From: Calcarisporiella thermophila CBS 279.70
Taxonomy: Eukaryota; Calcarisporiellomycota
Assembly (NCBI RefSeq): GCF_041956535.1
Contig: NW_027192202.1
Span: forward strand, 386,654-450,653
Length of the DNA: 64,000 nucleotides
Direction of reading: 5' to 3'
Positions 21,632-33,900 of the stretch are shown in pieces. Within the stretch, counting starts at the first letter, position 1, and every line of letters starts with the position of its first letter. The translations under genes and the position numbers were made by a program. The notes beneath the pieces are model-generated. The model was given only the letters and a program-made list of their open reading frames with translations, did no database searches and was not told the origin of the DNA.

Positions 21632-21981
21632 GGAATAACAGATGATATAGAACGGGAATTGAGCTGATTTATAAAATGCAATTGAGTGCTATTCAGTTAG
21701 GTTACAAGAGTTGGTTATACGTTCGTAATGATTGTAATTAGAATGCAATTGTCTGAAAATTGGTGAATTTGATGACACGATCCAGTTGTGGAGTTGAGCA
21801 AGTCACCGCAGCTCAATTTGTGTAAAATAAGAGACAAATCGAAACAGATTGCTCCATGCTACAGAATAGGGTGCTCTCTCCAACACATCTCACAAGTACG
21901 TCAAATTTTCAATCAGTTCACGAGTACATTAAAATGGATATATTTCTCATATAAACAGTTTAATAAGCAAAAGTCTCCATA
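21632..21981. other. Intergenic spacer
   Basis: This AT-rich spacer lies between the small membrane protein gene and the 3' end of NOC3, both on the minus strand. I see no gene. It probably holds the small gene's promoter. Confidence 0.5.
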
Positions 21982-24807
21982 CTATTCTCGCTGATATTCC
22001 AAGAGTGCTTGGGCCATTTTCCGTACTTTTGGATTGTAATGTGTCTACGGTTAGAGGGTTAGAAAAGCTTAGTGTCCAGCCAAGTTTTTATAGAGAAAAG
22101 CGTAAAAATAGTACCTGCAATAGCATCAGCTCCCACAGACTCGTTGCAAAAGGGTTGCATAGCTCTGGGTCATCCACATAAGGGAGATATGTGCCTCCAC
22201 TCGCAACTTCCTCCGAGCACAGCAACACATCCAATTTTGGGTGTTTCTAAAGAAGTAGTGGGTTAGATCTTCTCTTAGTAATACACAACATAAGCATAAG
22301 CTAGATATCGAACCATCACAAGCCGTTTTATCAATCCCAAACAGCTCACCACAGTTTTTCCAGGCATTTGCAAGCAAGCAGTGGCCATTCTCTTAGTGAA
22401 AGCTGCCGTTCTTTCTACAGGCACTCGGTATTTTTGGAAAAACATCATTTCTATCTCCTTGGCCAAAAGTTCTCGCTCACTCGCTACTCGGTGTTCATGG
22501 CGACTCTCTAGCCCAGCTTCTACCATGTTGGCTGCGGGAGGTGTTTCTATATGGGGGTTGAGGCATAGAGGGAGTAGCGTTGCATAGAGCTGGCGATAAA
22601 AATCTTGGAGATCTAGATCTAGAGAACGAGCCTGGCCGGATAGTAGCTGGAAAGCAGTTAGAATGCAGAGCAGACTTCGCCGAGTATCAACCCCGTTTGT
22701 ATCATTATCCTCGTCTTCATTCATCGAGGCGCTCTCGCCCTTTTCAGTATGCTTGGTGTTCGCTCCGATCATGATTTTCTTCAGTATTTCAAGGAGGTCT
22801 CCGAAAAAGTCCACACTGATCAGGTGAGCAAATCTAAATAAACCGTGGGACATTATTGATCAGTCAAAAACTCCAATAAAAATGTTGGTTTATACTAACG
22901 TTGCTAGGCCTTCTAACACGGTGGGTAAAAGCGGCGACATGCTCTTTGTATTTTTTAAAACACGGAAATAGGTGATGAACACAAGCTTGAGTGTCTCAGA
23001 ATGCTATAGTAGATTGAGCGTAAATATAAAAGAACATGCACTAAAGCAATAGAATCGTTCTGCCTACTCTTTTTTCTCTCTCCTCCTTATCCACTACGGC
23101 TTCGGCTTCGCGCATCTCCTTCTGAATCTCCATTCTTTCTTTCTCGAGCTTCTTCTGTTTTCGTGTCATATGTGGACGTTTGCGCTTCTTTCCACGCTTT
23201 TCACTCTCATCATTTTCTCCATCTTGCACATGCTTGGGGTTCAATTCGTCACGCAGACGTAGATGCAAAAATGTGTTCAGAACTTGCTCATGTATTCCAT
23301 AATTTTTTGCTTTGGCCATTTTCGAAATGAGTTTGACAGCATCAAGTGATGCCTCACCAGACTCATCTGACTTAAAAACATCGATAATGGCATCACAGCA
23401 CCTTGCAGCAACCTAAACGATTTGCGTCATTAGTATTAATAATCAAAATTAAAAACAATATTATTTATCCCTAATCATAAACTTACTTTGTTCCACCGTC
23501 GCACACTCATCCGAGCGATTACCGCCGACATCAAGTTAAGGCGAAAGTTGAAATGCGGCTTTTCCGTAAGTAGCGTGCACATGCACTCAATCGCCACAGA
23601 CGCATCATCCGATTTGATAGGTTCATTCAATGTTTTCTCGACTCCATTCTCTTTATCTTTAAGCTTGGATTTTGCATTTTTAAGTTCATTTTCTAATTGT
23701 TGCAGATAGGTCTGATAATTTGATAGGAGAGTCTGCTCAAACGCTCGAAGTTTCTTTACTTCTTTCGAAACCTACACAAGATGAATAAAAGATTAAGCAC
23801 AATCAAAGAATAAAAATAGGTCTGTTTATACCTTTTCAGCCTTCTCTTTTTCTGTAAGCTGTCGTATCCGATATCCGGGTATAATGTCCTTGTAAACCGC
23901 TAACTGCGTCAATAATGCGAGCTTCTTGATTTTTGGATTCATATCCTGGGATATCTCTCGCAAGTTCTTCAATTGACCGATCTATCCAAAATAAAGAACC
24001 TTACTATCAATACCAAGAGTGGAATTCGGTTGAATAAACTTATCGATTACATTATTTTCCGGATCTTCCATTATTGCTTGAGCAATAGCTGCTAGTTCCT
24101 CCTTCTTCTTCACTATATACTCTTTCATTGACATTGGTTTCTCGTGTTCTTCAGAAGCTTCGTGCTCCTGCAGCTCACTTTCAAACTCCATTTCGTCATC
24201 TTCATCCACCTCCTCTTCATCCGTAGCATCGCTCACATCTCTATCAACGACCTCTGCTTCATTTTCTTCTTCATCTCCTTCAGGCACTACGATTCGTCCA
24301 CTCGCTAATTTGATAGGTAATCGCTTTGAGTCCTTTTTTGGCTCCCAATCTCCCACCCTTCGAGGCTGTATTTCGTATTCCTGCTCTTCATCAGAATCAC
24401 TATCAAAGTATCCTGTATCTCTATCATTCTCCCTCTCTTCCTCCTCTTCCTCATCCTCAGATGAATCGCTTAAAGCTACCGCGGAAAGATCGGTGCTACT
24501 CTTTGCTTTCGCCACTGAGGGTTTTTTAGCCCTTGTAATTTCGTTTTTGTGCAAAGAGACAGGGTCCAGCCGATTGAGAAATCCTGTAAAGTCACCATGC
24601 TCACGAAAGAACTCTAGATCCTCTTCATTTAGCTCGACATCTTCCTCAGGATTATTCTGAGGATGCTCTATCAACTTGGGAACTTTGACATCCTAGTAAA
24701 TAGTAATCTTAAGTTTATCAAAACTAAAATAAGAAATGAAAAATATCAACCTTTTGTTGCTTCTTAGCCTTGTTCTTTTTTGGGTTGAATTTGGTCTTGG
24801 GAGGCAT
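21982..24807 (-). CDS. NOC3: Nucleolar complex protein 3
   Basis: Nine exons, complement(21982..22044, 22115..22246, 22314..22833, 22900..23003, 23068..23412, 23487..23771, 23832..23981, 24051..24692, 24751..24807), encode 765 aa. The N-terminus is basic ([19 protein letters not shown]), followed by an acidic Glu/Asp-rich region to about 190. The conserved NOC3 core then begins with QLKNLREIS and [11 protein letters not shown]. The CBF-type domain includes [32 protein letters not shown] and HPKLDVLL, and ends with [13 protein letters not shown]. Removing the third intron makes [14 protein letters not shown] continuous, matching human NOC3L. The protein acts in the nucleolus in 60S pre-ribosome maturation and in yeast also in replication licensing. 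It is divergent from the SAM carrier across only 160 nt. Confidence 0.95.
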
Positions 24808-24905
24808 GACGATCTAGGTATTGGTACCCAAAATGCTAAGAAGGGACATATTTTGTGATTAAGTGGCTCAGCGAGTAAACAAATATAAATGACTGTCGAA
24901 TTTAA

Positions 24906-24913
24906 CAGTCACA
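24906..24913 (+). promoter_or_regulatory. HomolD-type box between NOC3 and SAM carrier
   Basis: CAGTCACA sits in the 160-nt divergent promoter, 99 nt above the NOC3 ATG and 55 nt before the carrier ATG. It is identical to the fission yeast HomolD core element. It could serve either gene. Confidence 0.5.
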
Positions 24914-24967
24914 CTAATATCGAACGACAATTTCGATACTTGTTGTTTTGCTCGAAAAGGTGGAAAA

Positions 24968-26270
24968 ATGGCTTCCGTAGACGTCAAAGTCTCGAGAAGC
25001 CCCCTAGCACGAAACGAGCATAAGACGGGATATGTTGGGAGCTGGAAGCAAGCGTTTGTGGTAACTATATTTTATTTCAATTTATATAATCTTACTCCAG
25101 TTGCATGTCACCATAAATTATTTAAACATTTTAATAATCGCATAGGCTGGAGCTATCTCGGGCACAGCAGTAGATACCGTACTATTTCCATTGGATACCA
25201 TTAAGACACGCTTACAATCACAGGCAGGCTTCGCTGCTGCGGGTGGATTCAGAGGAATTTATTCAGGTTTATTATCTGCCGTAATTGGGAGCGCGCCAAA
25301 CGGTAAAAATTCGTTTTGCATCCCTTGCTTTAGTTAAATTAGAGGTTCTAAATCGTCTTGTTTTTGGATGAAGCGGCCGCATTTTTTGTGACGTATGAAA
25401 GTATTAAACGACTGCTAGGTGATAATGTTAGCGGGAATTATGCTCCTGCCGTTCATATGGCCGCCGCCTCTTGTGGTGAAATTGTAAGCTTTTGGCAATT
25501 ATTGCTCTTCATTTCTTTATCCAATATAATGGATATTGGTTGGGAATAATTAGGCTGCATGTTTGATCAGAGTTCCAACTGAAGTTATTAAACAGCGGAT
25601 GCAAGCGAAACAATTCCGAACGACCAGTGACGCTGTCAATGCGGTCTTTCGAAATGAAGGTGTATTAGGATTTTACCGTGGGTATTTAAGCACAGTTTTT
25701 CGAGAAGTATGATTGCATACAAATAGCTACAAGAAGAGTTCTTCAATTTATTATGTGTATTCACCTATTGCATTATTTTAAGATCCCGTTCACTTGCGTG
25801 CAATTTCCGCTCTATGAATATCTCAAGGTCCTTCATTTGATTTGAACTATACGATCTTACACTCACCCACATGCCTTTACAGCTATCTTATGCCGAGCTA
25901 AGGCAGCGTCGGATTGAACCTGCTGAAGCAGCCGTTTGCGGTTCTATTGCTGGAGGATTTGCCGCAGCAGTCACAACCCCGCTAGATGTAGTGAAAACAA
26001 GAGTGATGCTCTCCCACAAAGTAAGACAACTCTAAAACGTGGATAATCTTTGGCTAATATTTTTTTTCTCCCCCTTTGCAGGATGCAACGTACAAGAAAT
26101 ATAATGGTATTGGAAATACTTTCCGCCGCATTATTGCAGAAGAGGGCTTCCTTGTGTTGTTCTCTGGAATTGGGCCACGTGTGTTATGGATATCAATTGG
26201 AGGAAGTATATTCTTGGGCGTTTATGAACAAGTGAAAAAGGTGTTAGTATCCGAGGAAATACTTGTATAA
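24968..26270 (+). CDS. Mitochondrial S-adenosylmethionine carrier
   Basis: Seven exons (24968..25060, 25146..25302, 25374..25483, 25554..25706, 25783..25827, 25883..26020, 26082..26270) encode 294 aa, the usual size of a mitochondrial carrier. Three carrier repeats are visible with signature PxD/ExxK/R motifs: FPLDTIKTRLQ, VPTEVIKQRMQ and TPLDVVKTRVM. The second repeat reads PTEVIK with Glu, characteristic of SAM carriers (yeast Pet8/Sam5, human SLC25A26), as is SQAGFAAAGGFRGIYSG early in repeat 1. It exchanges cytosolic SAM for mitochondrial S-adenosylhomocysteine across the inner membrane and supports methylation, lipoate and biotin synthesis. The shortest exon is 45 nt. Confidence 0.94.
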
Positions 26271-26386
26271 AAATAATAGAATATCGAGCTGAATAAACGA
26301 AAATAAGCCACCATTTTGGAAATAGCTCGAAATTTACTTCATTGCACTTTTTTTTTTTTGCTTCAAGTTAATATTTTTGTGAAATT

Positions 26387-27749
26387 ATGGCGGCCATCAA
26401 TCGGCAACTCGAAAAACTCAAGAAATCAGTGGAAAATGGGAATTATTATGAAGCCCATCAGATGTATCGGACTGTTTGCAATCGGTTAGCATTCATCATA
26501 AATCGCTATATAATTAACTTAAGAAATCGATGAATATGATCTTTATTTAACATCATATTCTTTCCATCTTTATTAGGTATGTCAAACAGTCCAAATATGC
26601 TGACGCCATTGAACTTCTTTTTTCTGGCTCAGTAACACTTTTGAAGCATGGTCAAAGTGGTAGCGGCGCAGACTTGGCACGTTACCTTGTTGAAGCTTAT
26701 ACAGGTGGTCAGATTGAAGTAAACAATGAATCGAGGAGTAAGAGTCCAGTTAAAGAAAAAGGAATTGCATATACTAATAATGTGATAAATTAGAACGCAT
26801 TTTTGAGATTTTGGAGATAATGCCATCTGAAGAACCAGGCCGTAAAATATTTATACAAGAAGCCATCGCGTAACTTTTCAGCATCAACTTTATATTACTT
26901 TACATTTTTTCTGACATATGTATTTCTCTATCTAATTTTGTTATTACTAGCTGGTCCGCAAAATTTGGGGAGAATCCTAACGGAGACTCAGAGTTCCATC
27001 ATTTCCTTGGGAACCTATTATGGAAAGGTGAGAAAATACATCAGAATACTTGAAAGAAGGATATATCAAATTTATTCTACTTGCTCCCAAAACTTAGAAA
27101 AGAATTTCCAAGAAGCGGAGAGGCACTTCCTGCTTGGCACAGACGAGAGTGGCAGATTGTTGGGTAGTCTATTATTCGAGTGGGCCGAATTCGATAACAA
27201 TATAGTACATGCCGCAAATTATCTTGCACCAGCAGTTTTGCAGTAAGTCAATACAATACAATAATTGCCTAATAATTTCCATGATTGTATATGTTTACCA
27301 TTTACAGGCAACTTTCCATTAAGAATATTCGCGATGCAATTATCACCTTTGATACCTTCATTGCCTCGTGGAAAACGAAAGACCCCAATGTAATGCAAGC
27401 TAAATCCGTTGATTATAAACCTGCACCCGTTGATCCTGCAACTAAAGTTCCACTCTACCGAGAACCTTTGCTCAATTTCCTGCAACTACTTCTCTTTACC
27501 GTTCAACGTGACGCTGCCGATATGTTCAAAACATTACGAAATGCATACCAACAAGTATTAAGTCAAGAGCAACTTTATTCACAACTTCTGGATCGAATTG
27601 GTGAAACGTTCTTTGGAATTCAACCTCCCAGAAATCAGAATTTGTTCCAGGATTTATTTAGCAGTTTACTAGGTGGAGGAGGAAATATAGGCTCAGGTGC
27701 AAGTGCAGCAAGGCCTAGTGGAGGAAGACCTGCAATGGAACTGGATTGA
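26387..27749 (+). CDS. GET4: GET complex subunit GET4
   Basis: Six exons (26387..26484, 26577..26737, 26794..26869, 26951..27027, 27098..27242, 27308..27749) encode 332 aa, close to yeast Get4 (312 aa). The all-helical solenoid is recognisable from KYADAIELLFSGSVTLLKHG, GSGADLARYLVEAYT, FEILEIMPSEEPGRK and FIQEAIAWSAKFGENPNGD. The C-terminus is Gly/Ser-rich and degenerate. Get4 with Get5 bridges Sgt2 and Get3 to hand tail-anchored membrane proteins to the ER insertion pathway, in the cytosol. The second intron donor (GAGGA|GTAAGA) was chosen over nearby GTs because it alone keeps SRKRIFEILEI in frame. Confidence 0.94.
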
Positions 27750-28243
27750 TTTTAGTAGACTGTAATGGGATCGCATTTAACTTTATTAATATTATAAAAA
27801 TAAACACGAATTTCGACTTGAACATGATCACCTAAATGCTCTATTAAGCCTGACTTATTTCTAGGCACTGAACTTTTCTATCCAGTATCTTTCTCTTCTT
27901 TTACGTATATCCTTTATCGGGAAACTTGTTCGGCTAATTACGGGTGGAAAAGATTATATACACTACTTCGTCCAGTTCAGTATGGAGTATGGAGAGATGT
28001 ACAATAAGTATAAAATGAAATGCTTAGCAAAATATCTGATATCTACAGATTCCTAAACACTCCACTTTGCAAGTCTTAGTCACTGTGAAAATATTCTTGA
28101 GCTATGGAGCAGGCTGTAGCTACAATAACTAAATGTTAGGGTGGCCAATCAAATAGATAAGAACTAATATTGGCCTGTTACTATATAATTTAAAATTTTA
28201 TAGGACACGTAAATTTATTTTGTAACAGAATTAATAGTACCTA
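27750..28243. other. Intergenic region before BET4
   Basis: This AT-rich spacer follows GET4 and leads into the isolated start codon of the prenyltransferase gene. I see no additional gene, repeat or RNA. It should hold the GET4 3' UTR and the BET4 promoter. Confidence 0.5.
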
Positions 28244-29701
28244 ATGGTATGCTAAGTACTCGTCTAACTCTCGATGGTACACAACATTAATGTATGTAGT
28301 TTAGCACGGTAGAGCTCGCATAAAAAGAACACCAGAGCAAGAACAGGCTAGGCGCGAGGAGGATGCGATTAAGATCAAATCTTATCGCAATCTTGTCGAT
28401 CAAGCCCTCCAACGTGTATGTCCATATTTGAATAACATTACTCTTTGATGATAAGATGGTATTGACTTTATCCTGAAATATAGTACCGATCCGAAGAGTA
28501 TGGTGATGATTCTTTGGCCCTCACCACCAAGATCCTTGGTCAGAATCCAGATTTTTATACGATATGGAATTTTAGGAGAATGATCCTTTGTGCAATTCTT
28601 GAGCAAGCGTGAGTTGAGATTATATCTATTCATTTCGATTAGATACGATTTAAGAGCGAATCTCCCTACTCTGTAACTGCAGAATACAAGAGGAGAAGCA
28701 AAAGACATTCGAGAGGGAGCTCACTTTCTTAGCTCAAATAATCCGACTTAACCCAAAATCATACTGGATATTTAACCATCGTCGATGGTGTCTTCAGAAT
28801 ATGCCAACTCCAGACTGGGATCGTGAACTTATCCTGGTTGGAAAAATGCTTGATCTGGATGCAAGAAATTGTAAGATGATGCCTATATAACGAAAGATTA
28901 ATGCAACTCACCCTTGTGAAATATATTTTAGTCCATGGTTGGGATTACAGACGATACATCATTCGGAATATGGAGTCTACTTCAACCTCTCAACCTGAAC
29001 TTTTACGCTCCGAGTTTGATTACACGACGCAGAAGTTGGGGCAAAATTTTTCGAATTATTCTGCCTGGCATAATCGCAGTCGCCTATTACCGCGTATTGT
29101 CGAAGGAAAGTCAGAGAAAGAGAGAAGGGAAGTTGCTGACAAAGAATTTCAAATGGTGGAAAATGCTTTTTGGACTGACCCTGCAGATCAGAGCGCATGG
29201 TTTTATCACCTTTGGCTGATTTGGAGCAACAAAGAGTCGGGTAATATAGTAAATTGATCTCTATATATGGCGCTTATTCTTAATATTTCTACTAGTAATT
29301 GCGCCTGACACAATGGATCAAAAGGATATTGAAAAATTCAATGTGCGCACCTCGACACTCAGTCCTTGGTATTCCATGGATCATCTCACGCTTATTGATC
29401 GTGAGATTGGTATGATACGTAGGTTACTCGAAGAACTCGATACGGATAACGATACGGATAGTCGATGTATAATTTTTTTTTATTATTTAATATATTGCTA
29501 TCATTAACTAATGGCATTTTCCTGACTTACCTAGGGCCATTGAAGGTTCTCGTAAATCTATTAGCACAACAGAAAATGCTGGATCACCAAGTAAACTCAG
29601 CAAGAGCTGAGGAAGCGCGAAAGATTTTAACCAAGTTGATGAAGCTAGATCAATATCGAAGACAATTGTATGAAGATATGACCAAAGAATGGCAAGAATA
29701 A
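28244..29701 (+). CDS. BET4: Rab geranylgeranyltransferase alpha subunit
   Basis: Seven exons (28244..28246, 28305..28415, 28484..28608, 28683..28870, 28932..29240, 29296..29466, 29535..29701) encode 357 aa. The first exon is only the ATG, followed by a 58-nt phase-0 intron. Joining gives the conserved start MHGRARIKR, and no other ATG upstream of HGRARI is in frame. Five protein prenyltransferase alpha (PPTA) repeats are visible: DFYTIWNFRR, SYWIFNHRRWCL, FHGWDYRRYII, NYSAWHNRSRLL and SAWFYHLWLIW. The subunit pairs with Bet2 and the Rab escort protein to attach geranylgeranyl groups to Rab GTPases. It lacks a C-terminal leucine-rich extension, as is usual in fungi. Confidence 0.93.
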
Positions 29702-30273
29702 ATTCTTTACAAATCATATCAATCAAGTAACCGTATTCTGAATAATTATTATAATCTATACTCTGTTTGTAAACTGGAGTGCAAATTGGAGGAGAGGTAT
29801 TTACGCCTACATTAGCTTAGAGCATTTCTTAAGTGATATAAACGTGTCCGAATTTATTTTAACAGATAAACTGGAATAATAAAACGGAGATTATTCAAAT
29901 AAACCCGAGGTAAACAGCAAGAAATTTTAACTTATAAGCTTTCTTCATATTACTGATACATTTATCAACTCTAATTTATAATATTGATGCTAGTACTTCT
30001 AGAGCTACCTGACACAAGTTAATATCTGTGAGTGGTATCTTTAGGCAAACAAAGAAAAAATGAATCTCCTTGTTTAGTAATAGTCTTTGAGTTTTAACTC
30101 AACATACTTTTCATGGTGATTTAGCATCGAAATAGTCGTAGCCTTTCCACTTTTATTATTCATTAATATACAATTGGCAAGAGGCAATAATGCATTGTAC
30201 CGGCTTGCTCAAACGATAAGCGTATTGGTATAGTAAAAGCTATTTACACAATAAATTATATTAGTAAAGCCGT
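29702..30273. other. Convergent intergenic spacer
   Basis: This strongly AT-rich spacer lies between BET4 (+) and the RRM gene (-). I see no ORF, tRNA boxes or repeats. It probably holds both 3' UTRs. Confidence 0.5.
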
Positions 30274-30803
30274 TTATTTTTCGCTTGCACCAGGTTCGCC
30301 AGTTGAAACAGAGTTCTCTCTTGGGTAGAATCCAGAAAAAGTCGTGGCATACTCCGAAGGATTAGTTTCGTGAAGTCGGTTCTTCATCCGTAAACGACGA
30401 TTAGAAATCACTTCTTCAGTTGCTAAATAAATAATTGGCACTAAGTTAATAAGTAAGTGAGGTTGAATAAGGATTTATACATTTCCCAGCGCGTTCCACT
30501 TTAACTTCCTTATTCAATTCTGCTATGTGATGAAATTTGTCTTCGAGTAATTTTCCCGCATCTTTGGCGCTTTTATACGACAAGAAACCATAACCCAAAT
30601 AACGTTTCGTTTCTGGACACTATATAATTATCAAGAAAGTATTAGCGGAAAATAAATCTAAATAATAAGAAATATCTGCATACCCGTGTAAATTTATATT
30701 CAATTAAAGGCCCAAACTTTTCAAAATATGAAATAACAGAATGAGCATCGGATATTCTGTTAATACCATCCCAAACGCGAAAAAATATGCGAGGCGTTGT
30801 CAT
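30274..30803 (-). CDS. Small RRM-domain RNA-binding protein, probably mitochondrial
   Basis: Three exons, complement(30274..30422, 30481..30619, 30684..30803), encode 135 aa with consistent phases. One RNA recognition motif fills residues 4-85. RNP2-like RIFFRVWD is followed by SDAHSVISYFEKFGPLIEYKF, and RNP1-like KRYLGYGFLSYKS by AKDAGKLLED and EVKVERA. The tail (NRRLRMKNRLHETNPSEYAT, then FSGFYPRE) is conserved-looking and basic, not low complexity. Small single-RRM proteins of this shape occur in fungi as mitochondrial RNA-binding or mitoribosome-associated factors, but I cannot name an orthologue and the presequence is weak. It is divergent from DIP2 across 164 nt. Confidence 0.8.
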
Positions 30804-30967
30804 TCTATTGATGTTGAATGCACTTGATTTTATAAATACAAAAAGAGCGTGGTTATTATTCTGATTTTTTGACTGCTAATGTGACATTTGTTTACAAAAT
30901 TTTCATACTCAGCTAGACTTCATTTTAAATTTTGAACATTGAAAGATTAAATGATTAACTGGGCAAA

Positions 30968-33900
30968 ATGGTGAAAGCTTATCTACGCTATGAGCAGCGA
31001 GCATCTTTTGGTGTCGTCACGAGTGGAAGATCCAATGTTGTGCATGATGCTAACGGAAGACTTGCGGTGGCACCTGCACTTGAAGATGTTGTTTTGTGGG
31101 ATTTAAAAAAGGGAACATTGGTAAGCTCTAAATACTCGAGAGCCAAAATAATTTTTTCTATTTGCTCAAAAGTTTTCTATTATAGATTGGCCGTTGGCAT
31201 GATGCCGATAATAAAGCAGAGGTTACATGTATTGCACGAAGTCCAAACAACAAAGATTATGCTGTTGGGTAAGCTCCAAAAATCATAAATTTAAATTTCG
31301 GTAGAATGCTGATCTAAAGTATTTGATATTTAGTTATTCAGATGGTGCAATTCGGCTATGGAATATAGATTCGGGAATATCCACAGTACTATTCAATGGT
31401 CATCGTGGAGCTGTGACCGCACTTGCATTTGATAAGCTGGGTGCGCGTTTGGCATCCGGTGCAACTGATACGGATTTGATTGTATGGGATGTTGTAGGGG
31501 AAGTTGGATTATACAGGTATAATTTATTTCGAAATGGAGTATATGTTGTATGGATAACCAATTTTTCGTAAAAAGGATGCGTGGTCATAAGGACCAAGTA
31601 ACCTGTATTCGTTTCCTCAATAATCCCCTCTCAATTGAAGAATTGAATGCCTCATCGTCCGAATATATACTTACTGCTTCCAAGGACACACTGCTTAAGT
31701 TATGGGATCTCTCCACCCAGCACTGTGTTGAGACTATTGTTGGTCATCGGAGTGAAGTATGGGCGTTTGATATTTCCCAAGATGGACGCAATATAGTAAG
31801 CGGTGGCGGTGACCATGAACTCTTTGTATGGCATTTGGATTGGGAGAGGGTGGAGAAAGTTAGCTCGAATGAAGAAACAAATGAGAAAGTTAGTACATTC
31901 GCCCTTTTTGTGGATAATTGTTTATAAAATTCACTGTCTTTTATTTTTTTAGTTGGAAAGATCATTCACGCTATATGGCCGGATCGAACGCCATAGTAAG
32001 GAGAGAGTCTCCGAAATACGCTTCCACTCTTCCCAGAAATTCCTAGGGGTGCAGGTTGCTGATAGATCAGTTGAAATTTTCCGGATACGCACTGAAGAGG
32101 AAATAAGGAAAAAGATGGCAAGGCGTAAAAAACGTCAACGTGAGAAGGCTCAGAAAAAAGGAAAATCTGACAAAGAAAAAGAAGAGGAGAATATGCAAGT
32201 GGATGGGGAAGAGGGCGATGAGAATATCGCAGCCTCGGATGAAATTGCACCATATCAAATTATAAGAACGCCCGCAAAGGTGCGGTCATTTGATTTTGCA
32301 CCCGTCCAGGAGGGAGAGAGGAGTGGATTTATTAAAGTTCTAGTTGCGCTTATGAACAACTCCTTAGAAGTTTATAATGTTGCTCTCCCACCCAAGAGTA
32401 AATCCGAAGAAATCCCAGACCCAAGCAAGATTTACTCTGTAGATTTACAGGGTCATCGTTCGGATATTCGAACAGTATCACTGAGTTCAGATGATGAGCT
32501 TCTTTGCACCGCTTCTAATGGTAATACTTTTACTTTTTCGATTTCTGATTTCCCAGGACATAGTGACTGATGTCTTCTCACCATTGGTTATCAAGGGCTG
32601 CTAAAAGTTTGGAATGTCAAAGCAAATACGTGTATTCGTACAATCGAATGTGGTTATGCTTTATGTAGTACATTTTTGCCAGGCAATCGACACGTATGTT
32701 AATACAGTATTAGTACATAGAGATAGCTTCTCATAGTATTTTTAATATTCTAACAGATCCTCATTGGCACCAAAAGCGGAGACCTCGAGCTATTTGATAT
32801 CGCCTCTTCGTCTCTAGTTGAGTCTATCCATGCACACGAAGGGGCTATTTGGTCAATGCAAGTTCGCCCCGACAAGCGTGGTTTGGTAACAGGAAGTGCA
32901 GATAAAGATGTAAAATTTTGGGACTTCAATATGATTGAGGAGAATGTCGAAAAAAACGCGGTAAGTAGCACACATTCGTTTAGTAGTCGAACAGAATGAT
33001 TAAATATTACCATAGGCTTCTAAGAAACGATTAACTCTGGTGCATATAAGAACGCTTAAAATGTCGGATGATGTGTTGTGCGTGCGCTATAGCCCAAATC
33101 AAGATTTAATCGCCGTCTCGTTGCTAGATTCGACTGTCAAGGTGTTTTACCATGACACATTGAAATTTTATTTGTCTCTCTATGGTCATAAGGTATAGCC
33201 TAAATATATTAAGTAACTGTGGTTTTTTGTATCGTATGCGCTAAGCTCATAATTCAATTTATTAGCTTCCCGTGCTCTCAATGGATATATCTTCTGATAA
33301 CGGTCTTCTTGTAACGTGCTCAGCAGATAAAAATGTCAAAATATGGGGGCTTGACTTCGGAGACTGCCATAAATCTATCTTTGCCCACCAGGAAAGCATA
33401 ATGTGTGTACAATTTGTATGGGGAACTCATTATTTCTTCACAGTCAGTAAAGATAGGACGATTAAGTATTGGGATGGAGACAAGGTAACTACATATAGTA
33501 TTAAGTCAATTCGGATGCCCTGTTTAACCCTTCCGCTGTGAATAAGTTTGAAAATATCATGAAGTTGGAAGGCCACCATGGTGAAATATGGGCATTAGCC
33601 GTTGGCAAACATGGAAATTTCATAGTATCGGCTTCACATGATCGATCAATTCGGATATGGGAGAGGACGGAAGAGCAGGTAATAGGAGTGATTCAAATAA
33701 TATTGAAAAGTACTCTTTTATACTAAACAATCCTTATAGCTTTTCCTCGAGGAAGAACGTGAAAAGGAGCTCGAAGAACTTTATGAATCTTCACTCGCTA
33801 ACACTTTGGAAAAGACTGGAATTGATGATACGGGTGAAGTTGGTGCAGCTGGAAAACGTACTATGGAAACTCTTAAAGCCGGTGAGCGGATCATTGAGTC

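Noticed and set aside
23981-24050. Very short 18-nt intron at the end of the NOC3 acidic exon
   Set aside because: A 69-nt intron from the upstream GTAATC donor gives [14 protein letters not shown], matching NOC3 relatives; 18 nt is too short for a spliceosomal intron.
30896-30903. AAAATTTT upstream of DIP2, similar to the yeast rRNA-processing element core
   Set aside because: The octamer is too common in AT-rich DNA and no such motif is evident in the NOC3 promoter.
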